Assembly (NCBI GenBank): GCA_002049455.2
Contig: KV918778.1
Coordinates: 248,001 to 312,000 of the forward strand
DNA: 64,000 nucleotides
Direction: 5' to 3'
DNA from: Porphyra umbilicalis
Taxonomy: Eukaryota > Rhodophyta > Bangiophyceae > Bangiales > Bangiaceae
Shown: piece by piece, positions 21,474 through 32,806 of the stretch
Layout: each line of letters starts with the position of its first letter
Position numbering within the stretch: the stretch's first letter is position 1
The notes under the pieces: generated by a model
Databases searched by the model: none
Seen by the model: only the letters and a program-made list of their open reading frames with translations
What the model was told of the DNA's origin: nothing
Made by a program: the position numbers and the translations under genes

Positions 21474-21761
21474 GTGTCCATTCTACTGCTCCCGAGGCTC
21501 AAATGAGCCTCAGATGAGGCTCAAATGAGGCTCCCTCTCATATGGCCTGGAAACGCGGCCTTTTTGGGGTGTCTGGGGCACCCCCTCCGAGTTTTCATCG
21601 TACACAGCCGCCGAGTTGGCCCATAGGTAAGTGGACTGCGCTGAGTCCAGATCTATTCTCAGAAAGAGCAGCCGAGGCCGGAACCTGGTCACATAGAGGC
21701 ATCAAAAATAGGCTCAAATGAGCCTGAGAGGCTCAAATGAGGCGGTCAGTAGAATGGACAC
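21474..21761. mobile_element. 288-bp TA-flanked inverted-repeat element (MITE) inside pol
   Basis: A perfect 17-bp inverted repeat, CTAGTGTCCATTCTACT (21471-21487) and its complement (21748-21764), includes a TA at each outer edge. With TA as the duplicated target, the element is GTGTCC...GGACAC. Removing it plus one TA joins the pol frame exactly: RGL before, AIVKPDEPF after. Inside, near-palindromic GAGGCTCA-AATGAGCCTC motifs repeat next to both ends. TA duplication suggests Tc1/mariner-type mobilisation. Confidence 0.88.
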
Positions 21762-21762
21762 T

Positions 21763-23397
21763 AGCCATCGTCAAACCTGACGAACCCTTCTTAGTCAAGT
21801 TATGCAACTTCGGCAAGGACCAATTCATCGTTCGCAAGAACTCAACCTTGGGGTTTGCGGAACCCTACCAAGGGCCGATGTTGTCCGCCGTCTGGGATGA
21901 TGAAAGTCCAAAGGATGGAACCGATACTTCATCGGCCGACATCAGTCGTGAACCACTTGCGGACCTTGACCTCAGTGAGGCTCCCGAGTACCTGCACAAG
22001 CAGATTCGCGACATGCTTAAGACGAATTCGTCTATGTGGGATGGAACCCTTACCTTCATCCGTGCTACGGAGCACGCCATCTTCACCCCTCCAGGCGCTC
22101 TGCCCATACGGGCTCAACCCTACCGGACCGGGCCGTTCGAATGGCAGATAATATCAGATCAGATCAACAAGATGTTGAAGCTCAACGTCATGGCACGTAG
22201 CCACAGTGCTTTGGCGAGCCATGTGGTCATCGTACCAAAGAAGAACGGCAAAGACCGATTCTATCTCGACTATCGTCGGCTGAACAACATCACCAAGAAG
22301 GATGCTTATCCCTCTCCTCGAATAATGGACTTCCTTGACTCCTTGGGAGATGCCCAGCTGTGTTATGTCTCTCGACTGCACCGCGGGGTACTGGCAAGTG
22401 CTCTTACGCAAGGACGACCAAGAGCAGACGGCGTTCAAAACGCACTGTGGTATATACAACTGGTTATCAATGCCTTTTGGCTTGACGAACGCACGTGCAA
22501 CCTTCCAGCGTGCATTGGATATTATCCTCTCGCGCTTAAAGTGGCAGATATGCCTCGTCTGCTTAGACGATGTCATCGTCTTCTCCGCGAACGCGGAACA
22601 ACACGTCAAGGACGTTGACATGGTTCTGCACCGCCTCAGCGAAGCCGGGGGTACCCTGAACTTGGAAAAGAGCACATGGTTCTCCGACGAAGCCAAGTAC
22701 CTTGTACACATTGTCCGCCCAGAGCAACTGCACGTGCAAAACAAGAACGATGATGCTCTCAAGCATGCCAAGTTTCCCACGACAAAGACCCAGCTGAAAA
22801 GCTTCTTGGGAATGTGAAGCGTCTATTGACGTTTTGTCAAGGACTTTGCCAAACGAGCGAAGCCCCTGAACGCCCTGACTAGGGCCGAGATCCCACCGGA
22901 TCTACCACCACCGACGGACGTGGCCGTCGCCGCATTCGAAGAACTTCGCAACGCACTGTTGTGCTCACCGGTACTTTCCTTGCCAAAGGCCAACCGGAAG
23001 CTCTTCGTCGACGTTGACGCATATGCCGACCAAGTCGGGTGTACCCTCCTCCAGGAGGAACCGGGCGAGCTGCTTCATCCTGTCGGATATTGAAGCCGAG
23101 GACTCACTGCTGCAGAGCAAAACTCCTCCACCACGGAGCGCGAATACCTCGGCGGCTTGTGGGCTGTCCTCAAACCGAGGCTCTTCCTGGATGGGCAACG
23201 GTTCTCCATCCGAACGGATCACTAAGCATTAAGCTGGATCTACAGCACGACCGACTCAAGCGGACGCTTGATGCGATGGCGACTTCGCCTTCCCGAATAC
23301 ACATTCGATATGGATTGAAAACCTGGTGCATCGCATCAGTTGCCCGACTTCCTTTCGCGTGCCTCTACAATGGCGCCGACAGAAGACATCCATGATG
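21763..23397 (+). pseudogene. Reverse transcriptase and RNase H of the Gypsy element
   Basis: RT copies element RNA into DNA and RNase H removes the RNA strand. The RT frame reads AIVKPDEPFLVKLCNFG, VIVPKKNGKDRFYLDYRRLN and then, after a +1 change near 22365, SLDCTAGYWQV, MPFGLTNARATFQ and VCLDDVIVF (gac-gat at 22566-22571). The residue before LDD is Cys where Tyr is usual. RNase H follows: KLFVDVDAYADQVGC, TEREYLGGLWA and RTDH. Stops in this frame are TGA 22815, TGA 22827, TGA 23091 and TAA 23223. The segment ends where the second small element sits. It cannot make active protein. Confidence 0.93.
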
Positions 23398-23400
23398 ATA

Positions 23401-23795
23401 TTCTGCTGATCTCCGATTTTTGTCCTGGGGGACAGAGACAGAGACTGACTCTGAATATGAGCACTCTATTGGTTTAAAACGACAGTAAGAAGGCATCGAA
23501 GCCAATAGAAAGCCCTCATCCTGTGCCAGGACCTTGCATCGAGCAGAACTCACTGTTTGTTGCCGCTTGATCCGCTTTTGTTGGCACAGCTGCCAACGCG
23601 AGATCTTGAGATTTTCTACTGTCTTCTCGCCAGAAGTGCAGAACAGAAGAGGAGCTGATGTTGATTTCCAGGCTGCATGGGCACATGTAAGCAATCAGGA
23701 GCACCAAGTCAGTCCCAGGGGCGCATCTGATTGATGGAGAGAGTCGGTCCGCCAGTCAGTCTCTGTCCACCAGGACAAAATTCGGGGATCAGCAA
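23401..23795. mobile_element. 395-bp TA-flanked inverted-repeat element (MITE) between RNase H and integrase
   Basis: The left end TTCTGCTGATCTCCGATTTT continues with GTCCTGG. The reverse complement of the right end is TTGCTGATCCCCGAATTTTG, also followed by GTCCTGG. A TA dinucleotide flanks each side (23399-23400 and 23796-23797). The inverted ends extend about 45 bp and include GGACAGAGAC...GACTGACT. A second copy of the same family is at 40709-41149. Confidence 0.85.
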
Positions 23796-23797
23796 TA

Positions 23798-25130
23798 CCT
23801 TGCCTGGCATTGACCGAGACGGCCAACGGCTTCAGGACGGGGAGATACACGGGTACCAACACACCCGAACCGGTGGAGCTCGACGACGTTGTCGAAGCAC
23901 AGCAAACGGACGACTACTGTGTCGAGATGTCCACTCGCGTGGATCACGGAACGGCCAAGGCCGTCTTTCGCAACGAGCATCACGCTCTGTATCGCCCGAC
24001 GTCTTACGGCAACCAATAGGTTATACCAAAGTCGTTACGCAATCTCGTCTTGACGCTCGAGCACCGAGCAACCGTGGCCGCCCATCCTGGTATGAACCGG
24101 ATGTATCACACCATGCAAAAGGCATATGACTAGCCTTCGATGGTAACGGACATCCAGACCACCATCACCCAAAGCACGACTTGTGCTCAAAACCGCCTCG
24201 CCTTACGGCGACATACCACGCCCCTGATGCAGTTCCCGGCTACTGAGCCTCTCACGGAAGTGTCCGTTGACATCTTTGGGCCCATACCAGCCTCAAAGAA
24301 GGGCAATCGCTTCATCTGAGATACTACCGTCCACTTCGCCAAGCTTACCAAGTGTGTCGCCTTTCGACGAATTACGGCCACGTACGTGGCATCAGCCATC
24401 ATCGACGCGTGGGTGTCTAACTACGAGCCCCCGAAATGGATCCTATCGGACGAAGGGCCCCATTTCATGTAGAACTGCCGTCATGGACGCTGCCGCCGTC
24501 GCCGGCGCCGGCGAGGAGCAGGGAGCCGATCCAGAGGGTGGCGACGACCGCGAGCAGCCCCACCCCCGACGCGACGAGCGCGAGCGTGACGGCGGCGCCG
24601 CGGTCAGACGTCGTCATGGACGCCAAGTGGATACCCACTATCTAACATGTCCATGTCACCAGTGACGGAGTTATCCATGCCAACGTCTCGTGGGCGGACG
24701 TAAGTACCAACACCGCAATTCAGGAAGTAAGTCATTGCATGTGGCTTAAGTCGACTCTGACCTCCATGACGCGCAACTTTGCGTATGACCCCCAACTTGT
24801 CTTGCGGCATTTCCCTCGGCTGAACCGTAAGTACGGTCCGTACACACATGTGTGGCCAAAGTCCGCGCAAGCCACACTGATCGAAACCGATCCCTCGGTA
24901 CCAGTGCTCCCCAACGGGATTCTCGTACCCCTGGTACAGCACTTGGACTCAGTCGTTTGACGCCTGGTGACCACCACAGAGGAAGCAACCGTGATTATCC
25001 CACACGGCGTGATCGAGACCTTCGGGGCGGCAGCCGACACGTTCTGTCGCTTGTTCCGCAATTGCCGAAAGGCCGTCTTCCTCGGGCGCTCTTTGACGAC
25101 GGGCCTCTAGGTGCCATTTGGTTGATGTTA
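23798..25130 (+). pseudogene. Integrase region of the Gypsy element
   Basis: Integrase inserts the cDNA into the genome. The N-terminal part reads VEAQQTDDYC. After stop TAG 24017 it continues with the zinc-binding pattern H-P-G-M...C (AAHPGMNRMYHTMQKAYD, stop, then TTCAQNRL). The catalytic core shows VSVDIFGPI and WILSDEGPHF (the two Asp residues), then a stop and the GC-rich insert at 24482-24620. After it THYLTCPCHQ and DGVIHANVSW follow in shifted frames, where the third acidic residue should be; Glu is not seen. 24700-25130 stays open in blocks (NRKYGPYTHVWP) but is unassigned. Confidence 0.8.
24482..24621. other. GC-rich insert between 11-bp direct repeats in integrase
   Basis: CGTCATGGACG occurs at about 24480 and again at about 24612. 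Between them is GC-rich sequence unlike the surrounding retroelement, rich in CGCCGGCG. On the minus strand it reads an unbroken hydrophobic peptide (VTLALVASGVGLLAVVATLW), like a membrane helix of host type. The direct repeats look like a target duplication or a filler-DNA junction. Confidence 0.55.
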
Positions 25131-25825
25131 GTCGTGCGACATGATGTTGTCCACTTCTCCGCTTCATGTTAATCATCATATCGATGAAGGAAGCGGCAGG
25201 CGAACATGGCCAATGGTGTGGGATTTGCATCCCTCGGATCTGTTGAAAAACGTACTTGGTACTCGAAACATGCGCGTTTGGTGGTAGCGTACAAACTGGT
25301 GTTGGTCCATTGTGACGCACGAGGAACAGCAGCGCGTTGGTCTACACCAAGCGGTGGAACGGGTGCAAAGTCACTTGGAAGTGAACGCCCTCGTTGCAGA
25401 ACGACTGGACCTCGTAGACACGGCGCTGAGGCCCTTGGTTCCCGAAGGACGGGTCCCCATGGACCTCGACCACGCGGTCACCAACGTGGTTTGGTATCCC
25501 CTGCTCAGAAAACACGTCTACGAACCCCGGCAGGGCCTCGAATCGTGCGTGAACACCTCGTGTGTGCGCGCGAGCGCGGTTGCGAACGCAAGCGTCATAG
25601 AGACTCTGGTCCGCGATGACCGGCATACCGTCGACAACCACGAAAGGGTCCACGTGCGCGTGATGCAAGCCGCAAGGCTGCAGCTGATGTAACATGTCAG
25701 GGTCCGCGGAGCGATCCACTGCGGGTCCCTTTCCCGCAACGGCGTGAGCCACGTGCACCTCGCCGTTCGCGTTGCCGCCGTCTACCGCCATAGCGGCGGG
25801 GTCGACCATGATGTTCAGTCACCCG
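25131..25825. other. Region downstream of the integrase, unassigned
   Basis: About 50-55% GC. ORFs are open on both strands: plus 25312-25692, 126 residues (DLVDTALRPLVPEGRVPMDLDH); minus 25342-25809, 155 residues (DPFVVVDGMPVIADQSLYD). Neither has a recognised domain. It probably still belongs to the retroelement complex, perhaps its 3' region. Confidence 0.35.
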
Positions 25826-26225
25826 GGTGTTAACCCTTGTCGCCGGCCTTGCCGCCGTGGCGCTCTGCAACCGGGAGCGCCGCCCGCGTCACCGGAGTTG
25901 CCACTCTTGCGCTCAGCCGCCGGGCGCGCCGCCCGCGTCGCCGGCTTTTCCACCCTTGCGTTCTGCCACAGGGCGCGCCGCCCGCACCGCCGGTCTTGCC
26001 GCCCTTGCCGCCCTTGCGCCTTGCCACCGGCCGCGCCGGCCGCGTTGCCGACCTTTCCGACCTTGCCGCCCTTGCCGCCCTTGCGCCTTGCCGCCGTGGC
26101 GCGCCGCCGCCGCCACCGGGCGCGCCGCCCGCGTCGCCCGCCTTGCCGCCATTATGTCGCCGCCGCCGCCACCGGGCACGTCGCCTTCGGCCGCCCCGCT
26201 CGCTCCCCCCCTCCCCCCCGCACCA
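25826..26225. repeat. C-rich minisatellite downstream of the retroelement
   Basis: Units made of CTTGCCGCC, GTTGCCGACCTT and GGGCGCGCCGCCCGC repeat with variation. ORFs in several frames are compositional. It mirrors the array at 18520-19220 on the other side of the retroelement. Confidence 0.8.
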
Positions 26226-26540
26226 TAGCACAACCCAACCTTGCGGTTGCCCACCTCGAGGTAGAGCGCCCCTACTCGAGTATTGCCGTCAGGCCTAAAC
26301 CTGTGCGCGAGCATGATGATACGGGGACACCCCATGTCGTCAACCGCCGTCCACCCGCGAAAGGCACGGTGTGAACCTGCCGCGGGGTGCGCATCCCCTC
26401 GTCACCACGGGACCGCGTCACGGCTGTCACCTTGTCGCCGGGGTAGCAAACCCCCGACGAAGCTGGCGCCACACGGCACCGACGACGGTAACCCCAGCAC
26501 GTGCCGCTCGTCGCGCCGCCGCGAACATGGGTGTTAACCC

Positions 26541-26725
26541 TGATACACCACCACTTTCCCAGCAGCGTAATTGATCCAGGCAACGTCACGTAGGACACGC
26601 TCGTCGCTCAGAAAGAACCACAATTTTGCTGTCACAGAGGTCTACGTGTCATGTCTTGGACGCAGTTCTTGTCTGTACTGCGGGAGTGCAGTGGTGCGCC
26701 GCGGACTAAAACGCAAATACCGTTT
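26541..26725 (-). repeat. Right arm of the long inverted repeat, carrying the intact (empty-site) version
   Basis: Reverse complement of 17566-17719 joined directly to 18422-18451. On the minus strand it reads DERVLRDVAWINYAAGKVVVY, which may be a remnant of coding sequence. I cannot place it in a family. Confidence 0.85.
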
Positions 26726-27449
26726 CCATACTATATTGGAAGTTTTGCTGTGTGGAGGGGGGTTGAATACGGCCTAGTACATGCCATTTCATCCTGTTCT
26801 CGACGCGTTTGGAGGCAATTCGAAATTTGTGGGTACCGGCGCCATTCCAGAAAACCAGCTTGCGCCCCACTTTGCAGACGCTGATCCTCCAGTTGCTTGC
26901 GGAACAGTATGGCAGAAATAATTACGCAATACTTCTGGGCTCCTGACACAGTTGGATGGCGTTCATCTCTAGAATTGTTTGACAGGCTGTCCTGCGGATC
27001 GTTGTTGATCACGTTTTTAGATTGTCCGCCAGGCAATTCCCAGAACAGACCCTGTCTCCTGTCTGAGGACATCCAACTGATTTTCTGAGAAGGGAACACC
27101 ATGGCGGGCCCGCGGATGCTCTTTGCGCGTATGTTGACGATGGTCACCATGTCAAGTGCGCTGTTGCACTTGGGGCATGGAACAGGTGCTCAAGCACGAG
27201 GGCCACAATTCTTTGGGCACGGGGTCTACTTCGAGCGGTTACTTCCTCTCTTTCCTGCAGCTCGCTACGAGGTGCACGCGGCGCAGCTGGGACCGAAATC
27301 ACTTCGAACGCCTCGTCGCCCGCGGGACGGCAGAGGAGCTGCGGCACGTCGCATCTGCAGCTCTGCACTGAGCGGCAGTCATGACGAGCCGCTAACGACG
27401 TAAGCGCGGGCCCCGAGCGTTCCCGTACTTTCGATTCGAGGAGGATGAC
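26726..27449. other. Low-GC leader of the transposase gene, no certain gene
   Basis: Short ORFs on both strands. A plus ATG at 27101 opens 100 codons starting MAGPRMLFARML, while an overlapping frame (27156-27371) reads LATRCTRRSWDRNHFERLVA. Either could be an upstream exon of the transposase at 27450. No inverted repeat that could be the element end was found. Confidence 0.3.
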
Positions 27450-29639
27450 ATGCTCCCGGTGCCGCGTTCACTACACACAGACGACACTGCCTCGCACCCT
27501 ATTGGGCCTGACCGCCAAAGTTGCGCCCAAAGCTGGCGCACGTTACCGGCGGCTGGAACTCAGGCGCCTGAGGCTTTCCAAAGCGGTCGGCAGGAGTCCG
27601 CGGGGTATCCGGATGACAGCCCCGTTGCCAAACCTCTGTCAATCTCAGATGAGGGTGACGCGGTGAACATGGAAATGGTCTCTTCCAGCAGCTCATACAT
27701 TGAGAGGTGCGGCCTGACCGAAGAAGAAGACGTAGAAGGCATTTTTAAGTCTAGTCTTAAGCTACATTGCTACGGCTGTCTCTTTGGCAAGGGCCGCCTC
27801 ACGGTGCGGCAGTACGACAGGATGCGTGAGGTGGAGAGCGCCTTGTGCGGATCCGAGCAGTGGCCATCGAGATGGCGTTTGGCCAGGGTCGGCGCCGCTG
27901 TATTGGAGCGAACCGCTACCGTGCGCTGGCAGCGAACAAGCAGGACCCTGCTTGTCGGGAAGGGAAAGACAATGCAAAAGCTGCCAGATGCTCGAGACGG
28001 CTATGTCCCTTTTTCTGCTCACGTCGTCAGGGACTTTGCAGACCCTGTCACCGTTATTCTGTTTCATGACGTCGGGGAATCAGCGCTCGGCTCTAAAGAA
28101 AGACAGGAAGAAACTTTTCAGACCCTGGCGGCTCGGGATCCGTCGCACTTCAACTTTCGTCGTGGTTTCCACCTCAACGGCGACTTATACAAGTTCAGGT
28201 GCACCATGACGCTGTGTACGTCGGCAGTCGAACACATGGAGGCACATGAGAGCACAGGTATTGCTGAAGAAGGTGACGTTACTCTGTCAGAAGAAGAGTA
28301 CGCCATACCGACGTCCCTTCGGGTAGGAGACTTCACTTCCTCCTTGTCGTTGTGCTCCACGTCTCGGTCACCGCCTTACATAAAGGCCTGCTTTGCTGTG
28401 TATGGCTCCTGCGCCATACGCTTTACTCGGGATTGTGCAGTGTACATCAAGTGTGTGAGTCCCGGAACCGACGCTGCGGAAGGCAGCTGGCTAGAACTCT
28501 GCTCGGCTACGCAAATCACGCTGAGTTCGTCTCCGGTAGAAGTCGCTGAACAAATGCCGGCGAAGGACCAGCACGTCTTGTACGCTACACGATTTGCGGA
28601 CGAGTACGGAATTTTACAGCGTCGCAGAGGAGGCACAGAGGGGCACTACGGGTCGCACTCCTCCTTTTGTCTGAAGGACAGCCAGTACTCTGTTCGCCCT
28701 CTGTTTTACCCTCCACCTGGGGCGGACGCTCGGCTACTCGTGTTGCGAATTTTGGAGGATCTTCTAATGCTTTCGACAACAGGAGTAGTTGTGCATGATG
28801 CCTTCTCCAAGCAGGATGTAACCGTGCACGTGTTTCCATGCATAGGCATTTTTGACTTTCCCATGGCTGCAAAGTTTTACAGCACTGTCGGAGCGCCCGG
28901 GATGGCACCCAGTACTAGCTGCGACATGGTCAGCCAGATGACAAGCAGAGTGCGCCAGGACCACGCGATGAACAGCGCTCATGTTTTTGATGTGCGGGAT
29001 GTGAGGTACGCTCGCATTTAAGAGCGTACCCAAGTGATTGAGTCAACCATCGCCGGCTCCTCGATGTCGTCCGATGCGGCTAAGAAGGTTGCTCTCCACG
29101 AGAACGGCATATATAAAAATGAGGGCAATCATGTGAGACTGCTTGCTGGCGCTCGAGGTCCCGGGTCGTTCGATGTTCACGAGCACGTTAGATCAGCGCA
29201 ATCACATCTCCTTCTGTATGGACGTGCTCCCCGGCTTCTGGACTCGACGTCGACGTACCTCCCATTCTCCCAGAGGGATCTCTTCCTGGAACGTATGCGA
29301 GCAGCTGCGACCCATGTGCCCCCCAACACCGTCCTGTCCGCTTTTGAGCCGGAAAAGATGGGTGGCACAACGTTTTCAATGGCAGACTGCGTCGTGCTCC
29401 TGAACACTGCGCCTACTGTCTTGGACGGGATCGTTTCCAGAGCTGAGACTGCGTTAGAAATTCTTAGCACCTTAGTGGCGCTGTCATCTTTTAGGGGCTA
29501 TGTCAACACGCTGTTCTCTAGGTCTATGCGGAACGCCGATGGAGAGAAGGCAGGCCGCTGGAGGCGAACCTCCCATTCCTTCTTGCGGTTGCCTCAACGA
29601 CCGCGACGGACATCTTGTTCGTGCTGCGGAGCGTCCTAG
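27450..29639 (+). pseudogene. CACTA/KDZ-like transposase, one internal stop and a frame change
   Basis: ATG 27450 opens 523 codons to TAA 29019. The same frame then continues without indel to 29639 (ERTQVIESTIAGSS, then DVHEHVRSAQSHLL). The conserved part is VVVHDAFSKQDVTVHVFPCIGIFDFPMAAKF followed by GAPG...C, which resembles the 'D-x-P-x-x-x-K...G...C' core of CACTA (Tnp2) and related KDZ/Plavaka transposases. Upstream, YIKACFAVYGSCAIRF and SSFCLKDSQYSVRPLFY fit the region before it. Near 29550 the coding sense seems to move to another frame (FLLAVASTTATDILFVLRSV). Readthrough or RNA editing of the TAA is possible, but decay is simpler. The exact superfamily needs a profile search. Confidence 0.55.
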
Positions 29640-32600
29640 AATATATCCGTGCTGCTGTAACTGTCCAGGCTCGCCTGACAGCGTCGGGGGTTGCTTCTAC
29701 CCGATGGCAGTCGACCGGGGCGAGCGCGGCGTGACGGTGGCATTTGAGTGCGTGCTGCAAACGATGATGAACCACGTCCACTCGGCCCGGGCGCGCCAGA
29801 AGCTTCGTCATCTCTGTCATGACGTACACTTCCCTGCTCTTAGAAGGCGTGCTGGACGAAACGACTGTCTCACCACCGGTGCGGGGCTGTCTGGCTAGTC
29901 CCCGCGTCACACGAGGAGAGCGACTTGCAACGAAGTGGCTCGCCAGCGTCCCAGCCCTGTTCCTGTCAGAGTCGACATTTGCGTCATCGGCGCGTTGCAG
30001 CCGCTCACGATAAGAACCACCCCTTCCGCGGGCGGAGCTCCTTCTGCGCGCGCCAGCAGAGCCGTGTCCGTGGCCATCATGGCTGCGAATGCCAGAAGCT
30101 TCGTCCGACTCAGCATTGTTGGCACTGTCTACGCGTCGTCCCCCACCGCCAACCGTACATTCGTCCCAATAGTGCTTTCCCTGCCCATCGTTATTGTCGT
30201 CGTGACCGCGGTTGTTGCCCGCCCCGTCGAGGAGGCTGCGGCACATCTCACGGCCAGGATCCGCAGCGGTGGCCCGGCGACTTGCACCACGACCTCGTCC
30301 CTGACCGTTGTCGCCGTGACGTACGTGGTCCGCGAGCGAATCGTGCTCTTCCTTGCGGTGTCTGGACGAGCCGCACCAACCGAGCAACGAGTACCCCTGA
30401 ATTGTCTGTACGGTCGATGCGAGCCCGTGGCGATGAGCAAGGAGAAGGCCGGGCATGTACTCCCGCATACTCCCGTGCGGTCAACACACCATCCAATTCC
30501 TCCCTGCCTCCGTGCACGAGAGCGACCTAGAGCTCTTTTGCAGCAAATCGTACAAAGAAGACATGCGCTAGTGTCGTGGCGCCAGTCAAATTCAGATCCG
30601 TTTCCCGAGCCCCACCACCATTGTCAATGGAGGTGAGCAGCGTCCGAAGAACGTGCCCTCCGACTGCACAGACGCCGTTGTCGTGGGCAGCCCGTGCCCG
30701 AGGCACGACGCAACCGTTACAACGTCTTGCAGCCGCCGCACGGATTTGCTACGGAGACTCGCGTCCCAAGACGCCGGGTCAGCGAGTATCCCGAGGAGAG
30801 CTGGCTGTGGTGCTCGCTGCTGCGTACCCGTGCGGCACTTCCTGGCTTCGAGCATGTGGCTGTTGAGAGCCTCGAGAAGTCACAGCATGACGAGCGCAAC
30901 CCACTCGTTGCCATCAAGACTGGGCACGACCGGTGTCCTTGTGCGTCATCCACCGGCGAAAACTAGCGCCCTGGAAGCATCCATCGTTCTACCGCTTGTT
31001 TCAACGCCATGCGTGGATAAATACCGCGAGTCGGGGCGCCTGTAGCAAAAGACGTCCGACCAAAACGAGCTCAGAACTGCTGTGGCATACTTGGGCAAGG
31101 CCCTGTTCGATACCTTGCTCTGCAACCACATCAGCAGCGCATCGACAAGCGCCTGGGTCCACCCGGACAAATAGGTCCCCGCTGATTCCCCGACGAGGTC
31201 CTCTGACACAAGAACCGATCTTCCGACAGCGCCCGGTGGAAGCCTAAATGGTGGGTCCAGGGGAGCAGCAAGACAACGAGGCGGCAGCATTGGTCCTGTA
31301 CGTACGTTATGAGTGGCTTCAGGACGTCCGTCGTCGGCACTCACCGGGCGAGCAGCACGAGCATCAATTCCAATTCGAGCCCACGCGCCTGTGCCACTCT
31401 TGCATCGACTTCAAGGACCCGAACCGCGGCTTCTGACAAACGCTGCCAGACGTCGACGAAATGGGCAGCTCTGAGTCCTCATGTCCTTTCGCTGGCAACG
31501 TCCGCCGCTTTTTGTGCGACGTGTTGTTAGCATCGAGGACGTGTAGTGGGCGACTTATTCTGCTTGAAGGCGAGCGCGTCGAAGGAGCCATAGACTTGCA
31601 CCTGCGCTGCCGAGCAGACTGATCAGGCTCTGTGACAGGAAACAGTGGAGCCTCCAACACTGCAGTGGCAGTCGCCCAGTCAAGATATGGTTGTGTCTGA
31701 GGTGGGTCCCGACCTGCCGACACCATCAGTCGTCTTAAGCTCCGCACGGCGAGCAGAACGAGGCTCAGGCACTGTGTTAAGGGCAGGCGCGGGTACCTCA
31801 TCACGGGACGACACGTCGTTAGCATTCAGTCTAGGAGTACATGTAGGTCCCGGTCTCCGTCTAGTTCCGTCGTCTCTGCCAGCGCACCCGTGCACGGTGC
31901 CGAGTACGCCACCCTGTCCATCAAGATTACCGATGTGCTGCTCCCAAGGGCCGGCAATTACATGCAGCCGCCCGTCTCCAGGGCGCGAGGCGTGACACTC
32001 ATCGTCGGGTGCGTGCCACTGCGCTGGCGCTGCAGCCATCGAGCATGCCGGAGCGCGTGGATTTGCTGCATACAAATGCGCGCCACCGTCGGCGGTTCCG
32101 CCATCGCGCTTATCTGGTTACTTTAAGGCGATTCGGGCGCGACACGGTGTGGTTCGTTACACGAATCGCAGCCCACGACTTGGAATGGCAGGTCAGAGAT
32201 CTGGCGACACAATTGTTCTCGTGGGGTGTCACGTCGCATGGCAAAGACAACGACAATCCAGCTCACACGGCGAAGTCCCAGGCTTGTGCCTCACTGTAAT
32301 GACGTAATTTGACGATTTCAGGAGCGGCCGCGTCCCCAGAGCACTCAGGCGAGATCACTGTCAGCAGGCGGTCGTGAGAAATGCAGCAGACTGGCCTCGG
32401 CGTGCAAGTTCGATTGAGATGCAGGATCTCGTGCAGATCGCCGGCAATCTTGCAGCGCAAGTTGACCGCTGATTGGCTGGCACCACCCCCCAGTGCAGAA
32501 CTGCCCAACCAAGACATGAGGACTCTGAGAGAGCCAGGGCAGGCCGCCGATCGCAATAAAGTGAGGGCACTGTGCCATGCGCGACGGCAGTCAGCCCCTC
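29640..32600. other. Unassigned region after the CACTA/KDZ-like ORF
   Basis: Moderate GC. ORFs of 100-310 codons overlap on both strands: minus 29524-30468; plus 29935-30636, with a hydrophobic stretch around LSLPIVIVVVTAVVA; minus 30946-31344. None shows a family motif, and overlap on both strands makes chance likely. 31890-32300 keeps two open plus frames (ATLSIKITDVLL and DTVWFVTRIAAHDLEW) that could be the tail of the transposon's coding region. Confidence 0.35.
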
Positions 32601-32806
32601 GCAAACGTTTCCTTACCTCTGTCCCCAGCCTTTGTCCTCCCCCCCCTTCCGCATCGCCGCCGTCGATCCCAGCCCCCCCCCCCCCCAACTGGCTTTGCCC
32701 TGGCGGCCGCTGACCCTGCCGCCGATTTCCCTGCCGCTGGCACCGCCTCCACTCCCCCCCCCCCGTCCCCCTGTCGCCTGGCCTTCGCATCTCTGTTTGG
32801 GGCACG

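Larger units (their letters stand above)
19222..25150 (+). mobile_element. Ty3/Gypsy LTR-type retroelement, decayed
   Basis: The order is gag, zinc knuckle, protease, reverse transcriptase, RNase H, integrase. That is the Ty3/Gypsy order, because integrase is last. All parts are on the plus strand. Every part carries premature stops or frame changes, and two small elements sit inside pol. Long terminal repeats and a primer-binding site were not identified, so the element limits are approximate. The flanks are GC-rich minisatellites and then the 17566/26725 inverted repeat. Confidence 0.93.

Noticed and set aside
19200..26225. LTRs of the Gypsy element in the flanking C-rich arrays
   Set aside because: The two arrays share composition but not an alignable direct repeat with TG...CA ends, and no primer-binding site was seen.
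27450..32300. A complete CACTA element with CACTA ends
   Set aside because: No CACTA inverted termini or 3-bp duplication could be found on either side of the transposase.
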